From Zanthoxylum bungeanum (taxonomy: Eukaryota; Streptophyta; Magnoliopsida; Sapindales; Rutaceae): 64,000 nucleotides of DNA. The first letter of the stretch is position 1. Each line of letters begins with the position of its first letter. Where the stretch lies: assembly GCA_019454045.1 (NCBI GenBank), contig SKCR01023810.1, forward strand, positions 310,001 to 374,000, given 5' to 3'. Below the pieces are notes generated by a model that worked only from the letters and a program-made list of their open reading frames with translations, had not been told where the DNA came from and searched no databases. The translations under genes were made by a program, and so were the position numbers. Positions 1 to 11,171 of this stretch are shown here, in pieces.

Positions 1-155
1 CGTATAATATGGGCATCACGAAGTAGAAGACTTGGCACGTCGCGAAGTTGGGTCAATCATGCACAAAAAATTTACAACAGTGAATGACTCGTGGCCAGCT
101 AGCACGTCGCGATGCTGGAGCACCTGCGCGTCGCGATGCCAGCCAGTTTTGTTGC

Positions 156-164
156 CTATAAATA
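156..164 (+). promoter_or_regulatory. TATA box of the left gypsy LTR
   Basis: The sequence ctataaata lies in a GC-richer patch followed by AT-rich DNA. It matches a plant TATA box and sits where an LTR promoter would be expected, upstream of the PBS. Confidence 0.4.
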
Positions 165-434
165 GTAAGCTAAATTTGATGAAATTTTCATGCTTTCTTC
201 TGGAAATTCTCTGGAAAATTTAGAAGAGAGTATCTTACATGTTTATTTAAACTTTCTTGTATCTTTTTTTTTATTTTAGTAATAAAATTTTGTGAGTTTC
301 TATTCAAAGCATAAGTAGGTAATTTTGTTTTGCTGGAGTAAAAAGTGAAGCTTTTAATAAGATAAGGTAGATTAATATATCTTTTTATTATATATAGAAA
401 TTATAATCTAATAATCAGGATTAATTATTGACAA

Positions 435-590
435 ATATTAATACCGCCTATATGGCTGGTTTTATATATTTGATATAATTGATTACCCTCTATATGGCCG
501 GTTTTTATGGACAGATGAATACCGCATATACGGCTGGTTTTAAGAACAAATGATTTCACTGCCTTTATAGCTGATTTTATATGTTTGACG
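435..590 (+). repeat. Degenerate short tandem repeat (four copies)
   Basis: The motif 'taccgcctatatggctggtt' recurs four times with substitutions, near 440, 484, 518 and 558, separated by AT-rich spacers including 'ttgatataattgat'. Spacing is irregular (about 34-44 bp). It lies in the presumed LTR. Confidence 0.5.
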
Positions 591-1493
591 TAATTAATTC
601 TTAAAATAAATTATTAGATAACATTGATAATTTTTATATTATAATAAAGTGAGATTTCTAAATTTGAAATATTAAAATTGAATCCCTTAACTCCATCATT
701 TTTAATTCATTATTGTAGTTTAACTTATTAGTTTCCAAACAGTTGTATGATGTTTTGTTTAATTAATTATTTAGTAATTTTTGGTATGTGTTGTAACTAA
801 ATACATTATCTATGATTGTGATGAAAACCAATATTTATAATTTTATAAGTTGATTTATCTTATGTTTTGTGTAATGTTTTGGCTTATTTATTGAGTGTAG
901 GTCTTAATTCTTCTTGTTGTCTGATCACCAATAAGATTTATTTGGTAAACTTAAAATGAACGTGAAAAAGGGATTTTAGGTTTAGCCGTAAATTCAATAA
1001 CACATGATCTCACTTTAGGGATTTCCTTACAGGAAAGAAATATACCTATAGAGTGGGTGTAACAACAATTGGAACTTGAACTTAACGAAATTGGGGTTTC
1101 TTAATTAACATGGACATATAGTTAGTTAAGTAACTTTGAATATTTGCATTTGACCATCGAAAGAGGCCAGTAGATACATTTGTGTTCCAGGTTAGTAAGT
1201 CAGCATATTACACAAGTACAATGTAATCAATTCATCCTTAGAAAAATATTGGGAGGATTCACAACCCTGAATATTTTCATATCATTAGTTAACTTTGAAA
1301 TCTACCTTAGTTTTATTTATTTATTTTTAGATTAAATCACCATTAAATCAATAATCAACTTAAATTAGATACTTGTAGAAATTTAGCCTCATTTAATTAA
1401 TAGCAAAGTAATAAGTCCTCGAGAGATTGATACATTTATACTACTTGAGCAATATGTGTGCTTGCGTAACATATTTACCTCCGATCAAGTTTT

Positions 1494-1511
1494 TGGCGTC
1501 GTTGCAGCAGA
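1494..1511 (+). other. Primer-binding site, tRNA-Asp type (degenerate)
   Basis: The sequence tggcgtcgttgcagcaga follows 'gatcaagttt'. Many plant gypsy elements have TGGCGCCGTTGCCGGGGA here, complementary to the 3' end of tRNA-Asp. This copy differs at about four positions, as expected of an old element. Confidence 0.65.
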
Positions 1512-1611
1512 CTTATTTATCTTTTATTATTAATTTTGAGGCTGGATACTTTACTTGTGTCTAAGAATTTTACTTTTTTTTTATTTCTTGTGTTTCAGGT
1601 TTTCATACACT

Positions 1612-1705
1612 ATGTGAGAAGAAATAGAAGCTTCGCATTTCGTCCGCTTGACCATAAATTGAAAGAACTATTAGACAATTAAGAAGGGAAAGGCAAGAAT
1701 GCCAA
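1612..1705 (+). pseudogene. Gypsy gag amino-terminal remnant
   Basis: Just after a pyrimidine-rich stretch ending in 'ttcag' there is a short segment that reads as an Arg-rich gag start in two frames. One frame gives R-R-N-R-S-F-A-F; after about 55 bases the frame changes and gives E-R-T-I-R-Q-L-R-R-E-R-Q, like the basic start of Athila/Tat gag proteins. A stop codon interrupts the first frame at 'aattaagaag'. Nothing coherent follows, so only the start of gag survives. Confidence 0.4.
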
Positions 1706-2849
1706 AAATTCTACAATAGTAAGAATAAGATATATATAGCATAAGAAATTTCAAACTTGTATGAATTTTATATTATGGCCATGCTTAAAAGATAGTCTTA
1801 CATTTTGTGTAAATCTTGTAGGGAAGAGATCTTAGCCCAGTGACTGATTAGCTCTAGATGAATTCTACAAGAAAGATTTTGGTGAAAAGTGTCTTAATCT
1901 TGTGGTTGAGAGGATGAACAAGAAGAAAGTTGCTTTTAAATGCATGAAATATTTTTTCCTGGATTTAATTTGCTTTGCCTCTTATAATTGCAATTTTGAT
2001 TTTTTTTTTTCCTCTATAGTGTTTACTGCCATTTCCTATCTATTTATAATGCATCATTTGTGTGTTTATTTATTTATTTTACTAAAGAATTGATTTTTTA
2101 AAAAATATTTTGTTTTTTATTAGGTGAAATTCTTGAAGAAGAAATTTTTAATATAGGAAACTGCAGAATAAAGATGAAGAGTAAATTTTATTTCTTGCAT
2201 AATTATAAATTATGGAATTTTATTTTTAATAATTTTGTAATATTTTTATTATTTTAAATGTTGAAAGTGTCGAATTGTTGAATGATGAAAAAAATAGGTA
2301 TATCAAAAATTCAAAATTTAAAATTATTGTATCGTCTGTAAAATAATTCATTCTTTGAAAAATTTTGGGCAAACCCATATGAACTTAAGTCAAATACGAC
2401 CTTGGTTAAGAAGAATTTAGACTTTTCAGGACTTGGACTTTTAAAAAGAATTAGGGCAAAGACTTGGACTTGACAAATCCATCCCACCCAAATTCCGAAC
2501 GTAAGCTATATGATGTTGTTATCTGATATATTTTAGTCTATAGAAAATGATGGGAGAGAATGATAACTTATGAAGAGAGAGACAATCTTTGTAATCATTT
2601 TAAGATTTTGATTCTTAATCAATATTAAGATCCGTTGACGTAAAAATAATTGTAAAATCAACATTAATCTTTATCCATCACTCAAAAATTTAAATTTTCA
2701 ATCAAAGTTGAACAAATTTTTCGATGTATTATATATTATTCCAACAATTTACAGCAAATAAAAATGCAAACAAACTAATTAACTAATGGAGAAAAATTGA
2801 AAATATGTACAAACAAAGAAATCTTTCAAACCCACAAAGGAGGATTTAT
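1706..2849. other. AT-rich DNA with no recognised feature
   Basis: No reading frame with recognisable protein similarity, no repeat and no RNA gene was seen. It may be further decayed gypsy sequence from the element to the left. Homopolymer T and A runs are common. Confidence 0.4.
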
Positions 2850-3970
2850 TCAATGGCACATATTGCCCCAAAATTGTACATCAATATTTCCTTCTTTTAC
2901 GGTATAAATTCCCATATCTTTCCCACCACCTTTACGAGTCCTTTGATAAAACAAATAATTATCATCAGTAAATATAATTTGGCTTGCTTTCAATGCTATC
3001 AGACGCTTAAGAGAGAAAGAAGAATTATAACCCAAAAAGATGGCTTTATTATCCAAATCTTAACCTCATTGCATGTTTGAGTATTAAACTCTCCACTTTA
3101 TAAACTCCAAATCCGATTGTTCGATAGGTGATTTCGCTTCTTGAATTGCCATTTTGAGTATTAAACTCCACTTTATAAACTCCAAATCCGATTGTTCGGT
3201 AGGTGATTTCGCTTCTTGAATTGCCATATTTCCTTCATCAATTCGTACAATCACCAATAATGATCTATCTGATTCTACTATATAAAACGGATAATATTTT
3301 GGGATGTGTTCAGAAATTCTTGCCACCACTGTCACATGACATGGTCACCACCTCTAAAATAGCATGCCACTATTCTACCAACACAATCTATAGCATAAAA
3401 TTACCCATTATAATAAACAACATCTCTATATGCACATTGCCATTCCTCAATTGTAGTCCAAGATTTATCACCTGCTTTATAATACCCAAGTTTTCGCAAA
3501 TCTCCATGAATTACCATTAATATATAATTTGACTCGGAAAATGGATTTGCTGATAACACACATTTTGTTATAAAATTAACCATGTCGTTCGGTGTGCTAA
3601 GATCAAAACTTCTTTAAATGAGGAAATTTGATTTGGAGACGAGAAAATGGATGCAAAAGACTCATACTTAAATTTTCTACAATAGTTATAAGCCAACCAT
3701 TTGATGAAAAATATCTTTTTGCATTAACTTCTGGCAAAAAAACTTGACGTATACAGAAAAGAACGAAAATTGTAGTTATCGTTGTTGCATTTTTTTCGTG
3801 GAAGCATAAGCCATGGTATCTGAGCATGTGCATATCGAAAATTCTCCATAATGGCAGCCGCTCGCCAGGAACAACAAACCCCACCAAAACAAATAAAGTC
3901 ACTATACACTCTAATTCGTCTAGCGATTTCCACTAAAAAAATCATCATGACGCTTCGACCAATCAGCCAT
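2850..3970 (-). pseudogene. DUF295 / F-box-like protein pseudogene
   Basis: Read on the minus strand from an ATG at 3970 (M-A-D-W-S). Similarity follows the plant DUF295 family, which often has an amino-terminal F-box; such proteins act as SCF ubiquitin-ligase adaptors or are of unknown role. Visible pieces in order: F-box-like I-A-R-R-I-x(10)-F-G-G-V-C-C-S-W-R-A-A near 3880-3940, P-W-L-M-L-P-R near 3810, then the beta-propeller-like part with I-P-K-Y-Y-P-F-Y-I-V-E-S-D near 3270 and a carboxyl end D-M-G-I-Y-T-V near 2900. The span of about 373 codons fits the family length. It is broken by a frameshift near 3925, another near 3730, stops near 3603 and 3401, more breaks near 3060-3090, and a ~74-bp internal tandem duplication. 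It cannot make a full-length protein. Assignment to DUF295 is from motif memory; a domain search would settle it. Confidence 0.72.
3090..3240 (-). repeat. ~74-bp tandem duplication inside the DUF295 pseudogene
   Basis: Two adjacent near-identical copies each contain 'ccaaatccgattgttcg' and 'ttcgcttcttgaattgcc'. On the minus strand both read M-A-I-Q-E-A-K-S-P-x-E-Q-S-D-L-E-F-I-K-W. They differ at only a few bases, so the duplication is younger than most of the decay. Confidence 0.85.
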
Positions 3971-4516
3971 TACGGTTTAGGTATAGAATCAAAACAAACA
4001 ATTACAAATTAAAAATATTGAGGTTTGATTTTCTCCAATTTATAGGCAATATCTTCCTAATTCTAAAAGGATTTCAATTTCCCAACCGGTAAGAGAGAGT
4101 TCTCCCAGTGCCAAGAAAATTCCTAATCCTAAAAGGAATTTTAGGATAATTTTCAAATAATGAGCTTTGGGTCTGTGACTGCGTGCGATTAGGATTCCAG
4201 CCAAACATATGTGACATAACAGTAAGAGGAGCAGAAGAGCGCTGGAAAATTGAGAAAAGTTTGGCAAATGAATCAAATTATCATCAGATCATATCAGACC
4301 ACCGCGTAACTCGTCGTCGAGGTGTACATTCTTTATCATAGCGGATGCATTTAACATTCTTTAAGCTTGGTCCAGTTATTCACGGCCCTGTACCCTTGGG
4401 CTCAGTGAAGACCGTTAATCATGGGCCTACACTTTTGGGTTTGACCCGTTGAATTTGGGTCCATTTGACAAGTTTTCACTTCACAAATTTTTTGTAATTT
4501 AGTATGGTGCATCTGT
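3971..4516. other. Intergenic DNA, nothing recognised
   Basis: The upstream flank of the minus-strand DUF295 pseudogene would lie here, but no clear TATA box or conserved element was identified. No open frame with recognisable similarity was seen. Confidence 0.4.
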
Positions 4517-4586
4517 GGTACCCAGGGGTATGACATACCCCTGGGACCCTCACCGTTGGATCACTGTCAAGTGATCCAACGGTGAG
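4517..4586. repeat. Two adjacent hairpin-forming inverted repeats
   Basis: Hairpin 1 has arms 4517-4532 (ggtacccaggggtatg) and 4534-4548, complementary except for one missing base. Hairpin 2 has perfect 16-bp arms 4549-4564 (ctcaccgttggatcac) and 4571-4586 around a 6-base loop. They may be a terminus of a MITE or other DNA transposon, but no matching second terminus was found in the window. Confidence 0.7.
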
Positions 4587-4837
4587 TAAAAAAAGAAAAA
4601 TTGGCAAAACTGGTAATAAAAATTAAAATAGATAAAAAAATTGTTTATCTATCTCAAATCCCTCATTTCTCACGTCTCTCCCTCTTTATCTCTCTCTCTT
4701 ACAAATCCCCTCATCTCTCACGGTCTCTCTCTCACAAACCAAATTTGTGGCATATAAGCCAAAATTGTGTCATCACTTTCACTCCCAATCTCACTCTCAC
4801 TCTCACAATCTCTCGCTCTCACACAAGAAGGCAAAAT

Positions 4838-5452
4838 TGTGCCTTAAAATCACAAACGCCGATGCATGCTTCTCCACACTGGTAAAATATGTTGTTGCTC
4901 AACTCACGTTGCTGGATTTTTGTTGTCGGTAATCTTGATTACAATACATCCTTTATGATTTTCGTGATTTAGGGTTTTTTTTCCTGTTGTGAATCTTGCA
5001 TGCAGTGTGTAAATTAATCATGAAATTTGTTATTCTATTTTGGGTTTGTTCTGTTTTGATCACCAAATTTAAAACTTGATGGCTCTGATTTTGTATGAGA
5101 ACAATAGTTTCCTCTCTAGTCCATCAAGTGTGTCTCAAATTTGTGCCCTAAAATCGCAAACGCCGACACCGACGCCTGCTTCTCCGTCGCTGTTCAACTT
5201 TGTTGCTGCTCAACTCTGTCGCACGTTGCTAGATTTTTGTGGTCGGTAATCTTGATTACAGTACATCTTTTATGATTTTCGTGATTTAGGTTTTTTTTCA
5301 TGTTGCGAATCTTACATGCAGTGTGTAAATTAATCATGAAATTTATTCTTCTATTTTGGGTTTGTTCTGTTTTGATCACCAAATTTGAAACTTGATGGCT
5401 CTGATTTTGTTTGAGAATAATAATTTCCTCTCTAGTCCATCGAGGGTGTCTT
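4838..5452 (+). repeat. ~305-bp tandem duplication, two copies
   Basis: Copy 1 (about 4838-5138) and copy 2 (about 5143-5452) align over their whole length. Shared blocks include 'ggtaatcttgattaca', 'atgattttcgtgatttagg', 'atgcagtgtgtaaattaatc' and 'ttgatggctctgattttg'. Copy 2 has a short insertion near its start. They lie just downstream of a CT-rich leader-like stretch (4660-4830) and may be a duplicated first exon/intron of the decayed gene that follows. Confidence 0.8.
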
Positions 5453-5999
5453 GCTATCTTACTACTCCTGTCATTAATGCCATCAAGTCCTTATTCTTTG
5501 TTAAAACTGCCATTTGCACGCTTGTCATTTGACTCTGACTCCATCATAAATGGCCTCGACTACCATTCAAAAGAACTGCCTTGACTGATCATCATCTACC
5601 TGATAGCTAAAGTGGGATGGAGTGGAGAGGCCTATAGGCTTCATTTTAATTAATATGAGAAATATCAATAAGTTTGGGAACATGCATTGGATTAGTTAAA
5701 TATAATTATATGTGTATGAGTATGAATGTGGTGATCATGTTATGCATGGATAATCTTGGTTTAATTGAATTTTGGCTTCAGTGTAATCTAATCTTTAGTT
5801 TTTTAATTTAATTTAAATCACTTATATTCTAACTTAACCTAACCTTTGATCTTCATGATTCCAATAGAAGATATAAAAAATCTTCTATTTAAATTAAATT
5901 AACCTTTGATCTTTGTGGTTGTCAATCTTTTTTCCAACTTTATATTAACTTACTTATCATTATTAATGTATTTGTAGTCCATCGTCTCTGTCCTTTGTT
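5453..5999. other. AT-rich spacer, nothing recognised
   Basis: No open frame or repeat stands out. It may be intronic or upstream sequence of the decayed gene to the right. Confidence 0.35.
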
Positions 6000-8400
6000 G
6001 TAAACATCATGGCTAATTAAAAGAGGATTGAAACAAATGAACAACCTCATGGACCGGGCAAGCACGCATGGTGCTATTATTAGTAAGTTACTAGTTAACC
6101 AAATGTGTCAATAGTTAAATAAGTTTATTTGATTATGTACATATAAAATTAATTTGACTTGTCTCGACAGCAACTCTGAAGCAAAACGGCTGAAAGAAGA
6201 AGGTCTTAAAGTGACCAAAGAGGTATGCAATCTACTATTTAACTTTTCTTTGTTATGTAACTTTATAGTTTGATTTATTAACCTTCTCTATATTTTTTGA
6301 TTTGACTATATTATTTGGTTATAGATAAAAGGTCACATAGGAACGAATTGGAAGAAAATGACCTTGGAACAGAGTTGCATTTGTGAACAAGTATAATAAG
6401 GAATCTGTCAACCACGAAAAGTGGCCTCATGGATTATTACGCGATCTAGTGGATAAGGTAGAAGAGAAAGACCCTAACTATAGAGGAATATCAAGATGCA
6501 GTGTCACTCGATTCTCGAAAATGGTTTCCACATTTACTGTTGAACAAGAAAAAGCTGTAAGAGAGCTTGGATTTAGAAGCCTCATGGGTCTCAGATGTGG
6601 GAGAGTGCGACAAGAGTTATGTAGATGGTTGGTTAAATAATGTGACGTGGAGAGATGGATAATAACACTTAATGGAAATGAATACAGTATTGTACTAATA
6701 AGAAATGCATCCCAATAGCAATTGTGATTGAGGGACTAAGTAGTATTACCACTGCATATGATGATTTCTCTATTCCTTTTTGTTTGTTTGCTATCAGTAA
6801 TATCCTATGTCCTACTCATGCCGCGTACATCAACCCATATTACCTGCATGCATTGAAAGATGTCAGCTCCATTAGGTTTTAAAATTTGGCAACCTGGTGT
6901 TTACAGTTTTTATGGAATGGAGTGAAGGAGGTCAATGAAAACAAAACTTCTTCAATTAGAGGATGTGTTTTATTTTTAATGGTATGAAATGAATAACATT
7001 TGATCTCTTTAATTTCGCATGTTTGTGCTACCACTATGCAGTCCATGTTTATGATTATGACATTTATTTATTTCGGAAAATTTTCTATATGTCTTCTTCT
7101 ACTTACCAGCTCTCTTCACCGATGAATGGTTGACCTATCATGCAGTGGACTGCCACGGAAACAAAAAAAATTTGTTCAATAGGAGAAAAAATTTGGTGGT
7201 TTCGGGAGCAATGCGGTATTAAATTAAGTTAATAATTTCCTTTTATGGTATGCTTCAAGTTATCATTAACAAATTACTTATTATTTTTAAATTTTAAATA
7301 GGTTCCCATGAGGAGGGAGAGTGGCCACCAAGACAGTTTTGTACGTGCGAAGGATTTCAATCCAGTTATGACAAGCCTACAAAAAATTCTAGAAACTATA
7401 GGAGAATATGCCAAAAAAAACCTCACAAGGCATGGAATTGATGGAAAATAAAATTGACCAATTGATAAAAAAGATTGATAAATTAGGAGAATATTTGTTA
7501 GAGCTAATTCACAAGTTTGTGGAGAACAAGCACGTCCGACTGATGAACCGACGTCGATCCCTATCTTTGAAGCTGCATGACCAGTCGATGCTAAGGAAGT
7601 AAATGACCATGATAAAAAACCAACTACCATTAGTTCGTCATCTCTTGACGACTCCTTCAAGTTGAAGCAGAAGCTTGTAGTAGCATTTAATGAATCAATG
7701 GCCAACCCTCAACCATGCTCCACTCTTTTAAGGGATGAGGTATGAATACAAGCAATTATATGTTTTATTTTACTTTCATTGTTATTATTTGAATATAATT
7801 TATGACTTATTTTTTGTCACCTAGTCCTCAATGGATATAGTTGGACAGAAGGCAGAGGCTCAAGACTCAGACATGTCTTTAATTCCTAATCGGCCACTGG
7901 GAAACAGAAAGTCAGGGAATAATCAATTGTTGCCATATGATATTGTTTCAACAGACGCAATGTCCAAATTTAAAGCTGGTCTTTTTTGGTGAACAAGGCA
8001 GTCAATACTGATCATTTGAAGATAATTCAATATTGTTTTAATAAATTCACTGAGAAAAGGTACCAAATCATTTACCACCATAGACTGAGTTATTTTCAAT
8101 ATATATATTCGAATGCAATTTTTTTTAATTCATGTTCTGGTCGCGCAGTGATATTACTGTCCGAACAAGTCATGAACATATCTCACGGGGTAGCTTGTTG
8201 TTACTTTTGTCGGGTGAACTAGTTCAAGGCGAGGTTGTATCTATTGATTTTTACTGATTTTTACGTATAAGTTTGTAATAATAACTTACTTATTCCTCAG
8301 GTCATTTGCATGAAAGCTAAGTACCTCACCATAGAGGAGGCTTTCAAAAGAACTACTGAACCAATCAATTGGTTTTTACCGACAACCTTTGCTGTTATTA
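6000..8400 (+). pseudogene. Remnant of a multi-exon plant gene resembling Ulp1-associated transposon-like proteins
   Basis: Several exon-like blocks on the plus strand keep coding character between AT-rich intron-like stretches. The clearest, 6383-6640, contains S-R-C-S-V-T-R-F-S-K-M-V and then E-L-G-F-R-S-L-M-G-L-R-C-G-R-V-R, followed after a stop by D-V-E-R-W-I-I-T-L-N-G-N-E-Y. This layout is like poorly characterised plant proteins that often carry a Ulp1-type cysteine protease domain further on; many belong to transposons. Further blocks are at 6168-6220 (ending at a good donor, gag|gtatgc), 7408-7605, 7610-7740, 7826-7995, 8148-8236 and 8300-8390. Stops and frameshifts separate them, so no full product is possible. 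No catalytic protease triad was seen. Family assignment is tentative. Confidence 0.42.
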
Positions 8401-8597
8401 TTTTCATTGTACCATTAAACCTGATTATTGTAATTTCATTTCTTTTTTTATCTCATTCCAAGTTGTGAGTTCCATTTTTATTGGCATATATCCGTGACAA
8501 AACAAGTTCAATTGAGTTACAATTTTTCATGAAGATCTTTGTGCAATTGGACTGGTTTTTGGCTGCTATGCATCAGACATGCGTTTGTGGTGAGTTC

Positions 8598-8870
8598 GTT
8601 GCAGTGTTCGAATGATTGGCATTGCTGCTGTGTTCGTTATTGGGTTCGAACGTGTGGTGTTAGTGGCACGTTCTCTATTGGGTTCAAACGGGAGCATTCC
8701 AGAGAGCAAACGTTCGAGTCACATTCTTGGTGGGTTCGAACGGGACCATTCTAGAGAGCATCCGTTCGTTTTGTGTTCGATTGGCATCCGAACGAGTCTT
8801 CACAGAAAGGGCGCATTCGTGTAGCGTACTAGTATACGTTCGAACGCGACTCCGATCTGAACGCGTTTTT
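8598..8870 (+). promoter_or_regulatory. Cluster of TTCGAACG-type palindromes in LTR U3
   Basis: About ten copies or half copies of gttcgaacg (for example near 8601, 8645, 8712, 8736, 8763, 8789, 8840 and 8860) occur upstream of the TATA box at 8902. Their position suggests a promoter-binding or CpG-methylation target region; function is inferred. Confidence 0.5.
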
Positions 8871-8901
8871 GGCTTGTAAAACCCTAGTTTTTCACCCTAC
8901 C

Positions 8902-8909
8902 TATAAATA
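8902..8909 (+). promoter_or_regulatory. TATA box of the Sirevirus-like LTR
   Basis: The sequence tataaata lies downstream of the palindrome cluster and about 670 bp before the PBS, the expected order U3-TATA-R/U5-PBS. Confidence 0.7.
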
Positions 8910-9570
8910 TAACATGTAGCCGCCATTCTCATTAGTTGAAACATATTTCCCTTGAGCCAAAACCTCTTAAAGCCTTCAACTCTTCTTGAATCCAACATAT
9001 AAGACTTCTTCATATTCTTGTCTTCTTCATTAATGGTGTGATTCCTTCTTTTTGATAACCATCAACACAACCAAACCCAAAATTCCCAATCCTTCAGAGT
9101 TCTCAAGGTGGAAGTTTGGTAGTCAGAGTTCCGGCTTCATAGGTGATACAATCTGCTCGGAGACTTCAGACATTCTGAAGAAAACCGTGGGTCGCAGGCT
9201 TGAGGAGTTTCCTTGAGTTCTTACAGTATTGAGGTACTTGAGTCGGTGGATTTGCCACCATAGGTCTTGACCATCGCTGAAAGTTTTTTCTCTATATAGT
9301 GGATTCGGGTGGTAGCCTATACCCGGAGTGATTTTTTACTCGCAAGAGTTTTCCAATTCGTCACCAAAATTATTGTGTTGAATTTTGTGTGATTGATTTT
9401 ATTTGCTACTTTATTTATTGTTCTTATTTTTATAGTTGCAGCATATTTTAATTTTTGGATTTTGTGGTTACCTTTTATAATTCCCTTCGCAGCAGTAATC
9501 AGGATTTGTCCTGCGTATTGATTGAAATTCCACATAGGGTCAGAACGTAGGATAATCCCAAATTTTTAAT

Positions 9571-9583
9571 TGGTATCAGAGCC
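9571..9583 (+). other. Primer-binding site, initiator tRNA-Met type
   Basis: tggtatcagagcc is the standard plant copia PBS complementary to the 3' end of initiator tRNA-Met. It places the end of the 5' LTR and the start of the internal region. Confidence 0.9.
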
Positions 9584-10730
9584 TGAACTTGATCCTTGAC
9601 CCGTTAGCTATGGAACGTAGTCAACCCTTGAATTGTCCGCCATTTTTTGATGGCACAGAATATTTACATTGGAAGGTTCGCATGAGAGCGTTCCTTAAGT
9701 CCTTAGATGAGAGGGCCTGGATGACTGTTGAATAAGGATGGAAACCTCCCGTTGTTACTGTTGATGGGGTCACTTCCCCTAAAGAAAAATTGACCTGGAC
9801 CAATGACAAATTTGATGCTAGCAATAGGAACAGCAAGGTTGTTAATGCCATACATGGTGATGTTTATTCTGTTGAGTTTAGGAGAATCTCAATGTGTGAG
9901 ATAGCCAAGGATGCTGGGACATCCTGCAGACTGTGCATGAGGGCACATTGTCTGTTAAAAATAATAGACTCCAGGATTTAGCTACTAGGTTTGAGGTCGC
10001 CATAATGAAAGAAGATGAGACATTTGATGAGTTTTATGCTGAGATTAATGATATCGTTAACTCTAGTTTTAATCTAGGTGAGACTATACCTACCAATAGG
10101 ATAGTTAGAAAAATCCTTAGATCCATTCCTGATAAATTCCTACCCAAGATTACAGCCATTGAAGGAAGTAATGACCTCGATAAGCTTGATTTAGAATAAC
10201 TCATAGGAAAACTGCAAGTTTACGAGAAAAAACTTACTGGTTATAGAGAGCCAAAAACGTTTGCGATGAAAATCGATAAGGAAGTTGTGCATGATTCGTC
10301 TAGTGATAATGATACCATTACGGATCGTGATTTGGCCTTGTTTGCAAAGAAGTTTAAGAAATTTTTTAAGCTTAAGAAGAGTGGCCATAGCAGTAATAAG
10401 GATATGGAGGATGAGCCTAGAGAGATTAGGCATATCAGGATTGAGTCTAGAGAGGATAGGGATAGTAGATCCCATGGTGCCCAATGCTATGAATGTGAAG
10501 GATATGGGCACGTTAGATCTGAGTGTCCCACATACCTTAGGGCTAAATACAAGAAAGCCATGGCAGCATCACTTAGTGATTCTGAAGGTGATGACTCTCC
10601 TAAAGGCAATTATTTGGCCTTTACTGCTAGTGTGACATATGAAAGAGAGATAGTTGTTAATGATGGTAGCATTAGGATGAGAATCAGATATAGTGAAACT
10701 AGAAAAGTCAGAACCTGGTGTCTGATACCA

Positions 10731-10973
10731 TGTTAGATAATGAAAGGAAGTCTTGAATTCACTCTATATGAATTTACAATGGTAAAGGCATCATAGAAAC
10801 CAAAATAGAAAAGGAATCCTATAGTAATGAGAAATAATAATGAATATATGAAACCTGCATCTAATAGGGAAATATGATAAAATCATCAATCCTAAAGGTA
10901 CTAGGAATTCTATTTGGGATATTAATTCCATAATATAGATTTCCATAATAATATTCCTTAACATTCCTTAACA
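10731..10973 (-). repeat. 3' LTR (minus strand) of the small LTR element
   Basis: It aligns with 11730-11954 over its whole length: both start tgttagataatgaaa (plus strand) and end ccttaaca, and share 'gaattcactctatatgaatt' and 'ctatagtaatgag'. It is 243 bp against 225 bp because of small indels, including a partial duplication of 'attccttaac' at its right end. Confidence 0.85.
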
Positions 10974-11171
10974 CCCCCCTCAAACTCAAGCTGCTAACGA
11001 AAGAGTAAGCTTGAGGTTGCATCTTGAAATCGGAGAGCGCAGTTCTGAAACTAAAAATATTGAAACTTGGAGGCTGGAAACCTTGAGATAATGGATGAGC
11101 TTTAACCTACGAAGCCCGAAGGGGGAGCCGAAGCCCAAGAGAATACCGAAGCCGAAGCCTAAGAGAATGCC

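Larger units (their letters stand above)
1..1471 (+). mobile_element. 5' LTR of a decayed Ty3/gypsy (Athila-like) element, left end outside window
   Basis: The stretch upstream of a recognisable tRNA-Asp-type primer-binding site is read as the 5' LTR of a Ty3/gypsy element. It holds a TATA box (156-164) after a segment with repeated 'cgtcgcgatgc' motifs and a polyadenylation-like 'aataaaattttg' near 281. The right border is set at 'gcgtaaca' and could lie up to about 14 bases further right. No second LTR is in the window, so LTR identity rests on the order promoter, PBS, gag start. Lineage (Athila rather than Tat) is inferred from the PBS type only. Confidence 0.5.
8464..9569 (+). repeat. 5' LTR of the Sirevirus-like element
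   Basis: The left border is the TG at 8464, matched by the start of the 3' LTR at 14345. The right border lies just before the PBS at 9571; the exact last base is uncertain because the final CA is not obvious. It contains an array of palindromic CGAACG-type motifs and a TATA box. Confidence 0.65.

Noticed and set aside
7274..7705. 143-codon minus-strand frame
   Set aside because: It is opposite to exon-like plus-strand blocks of the decayed gene and has no recognisable similarity.
10191..10511. 106-codon minus-strand frame
   Set aside because: Shadow of the Sirevirus-like gag on the plus strand.
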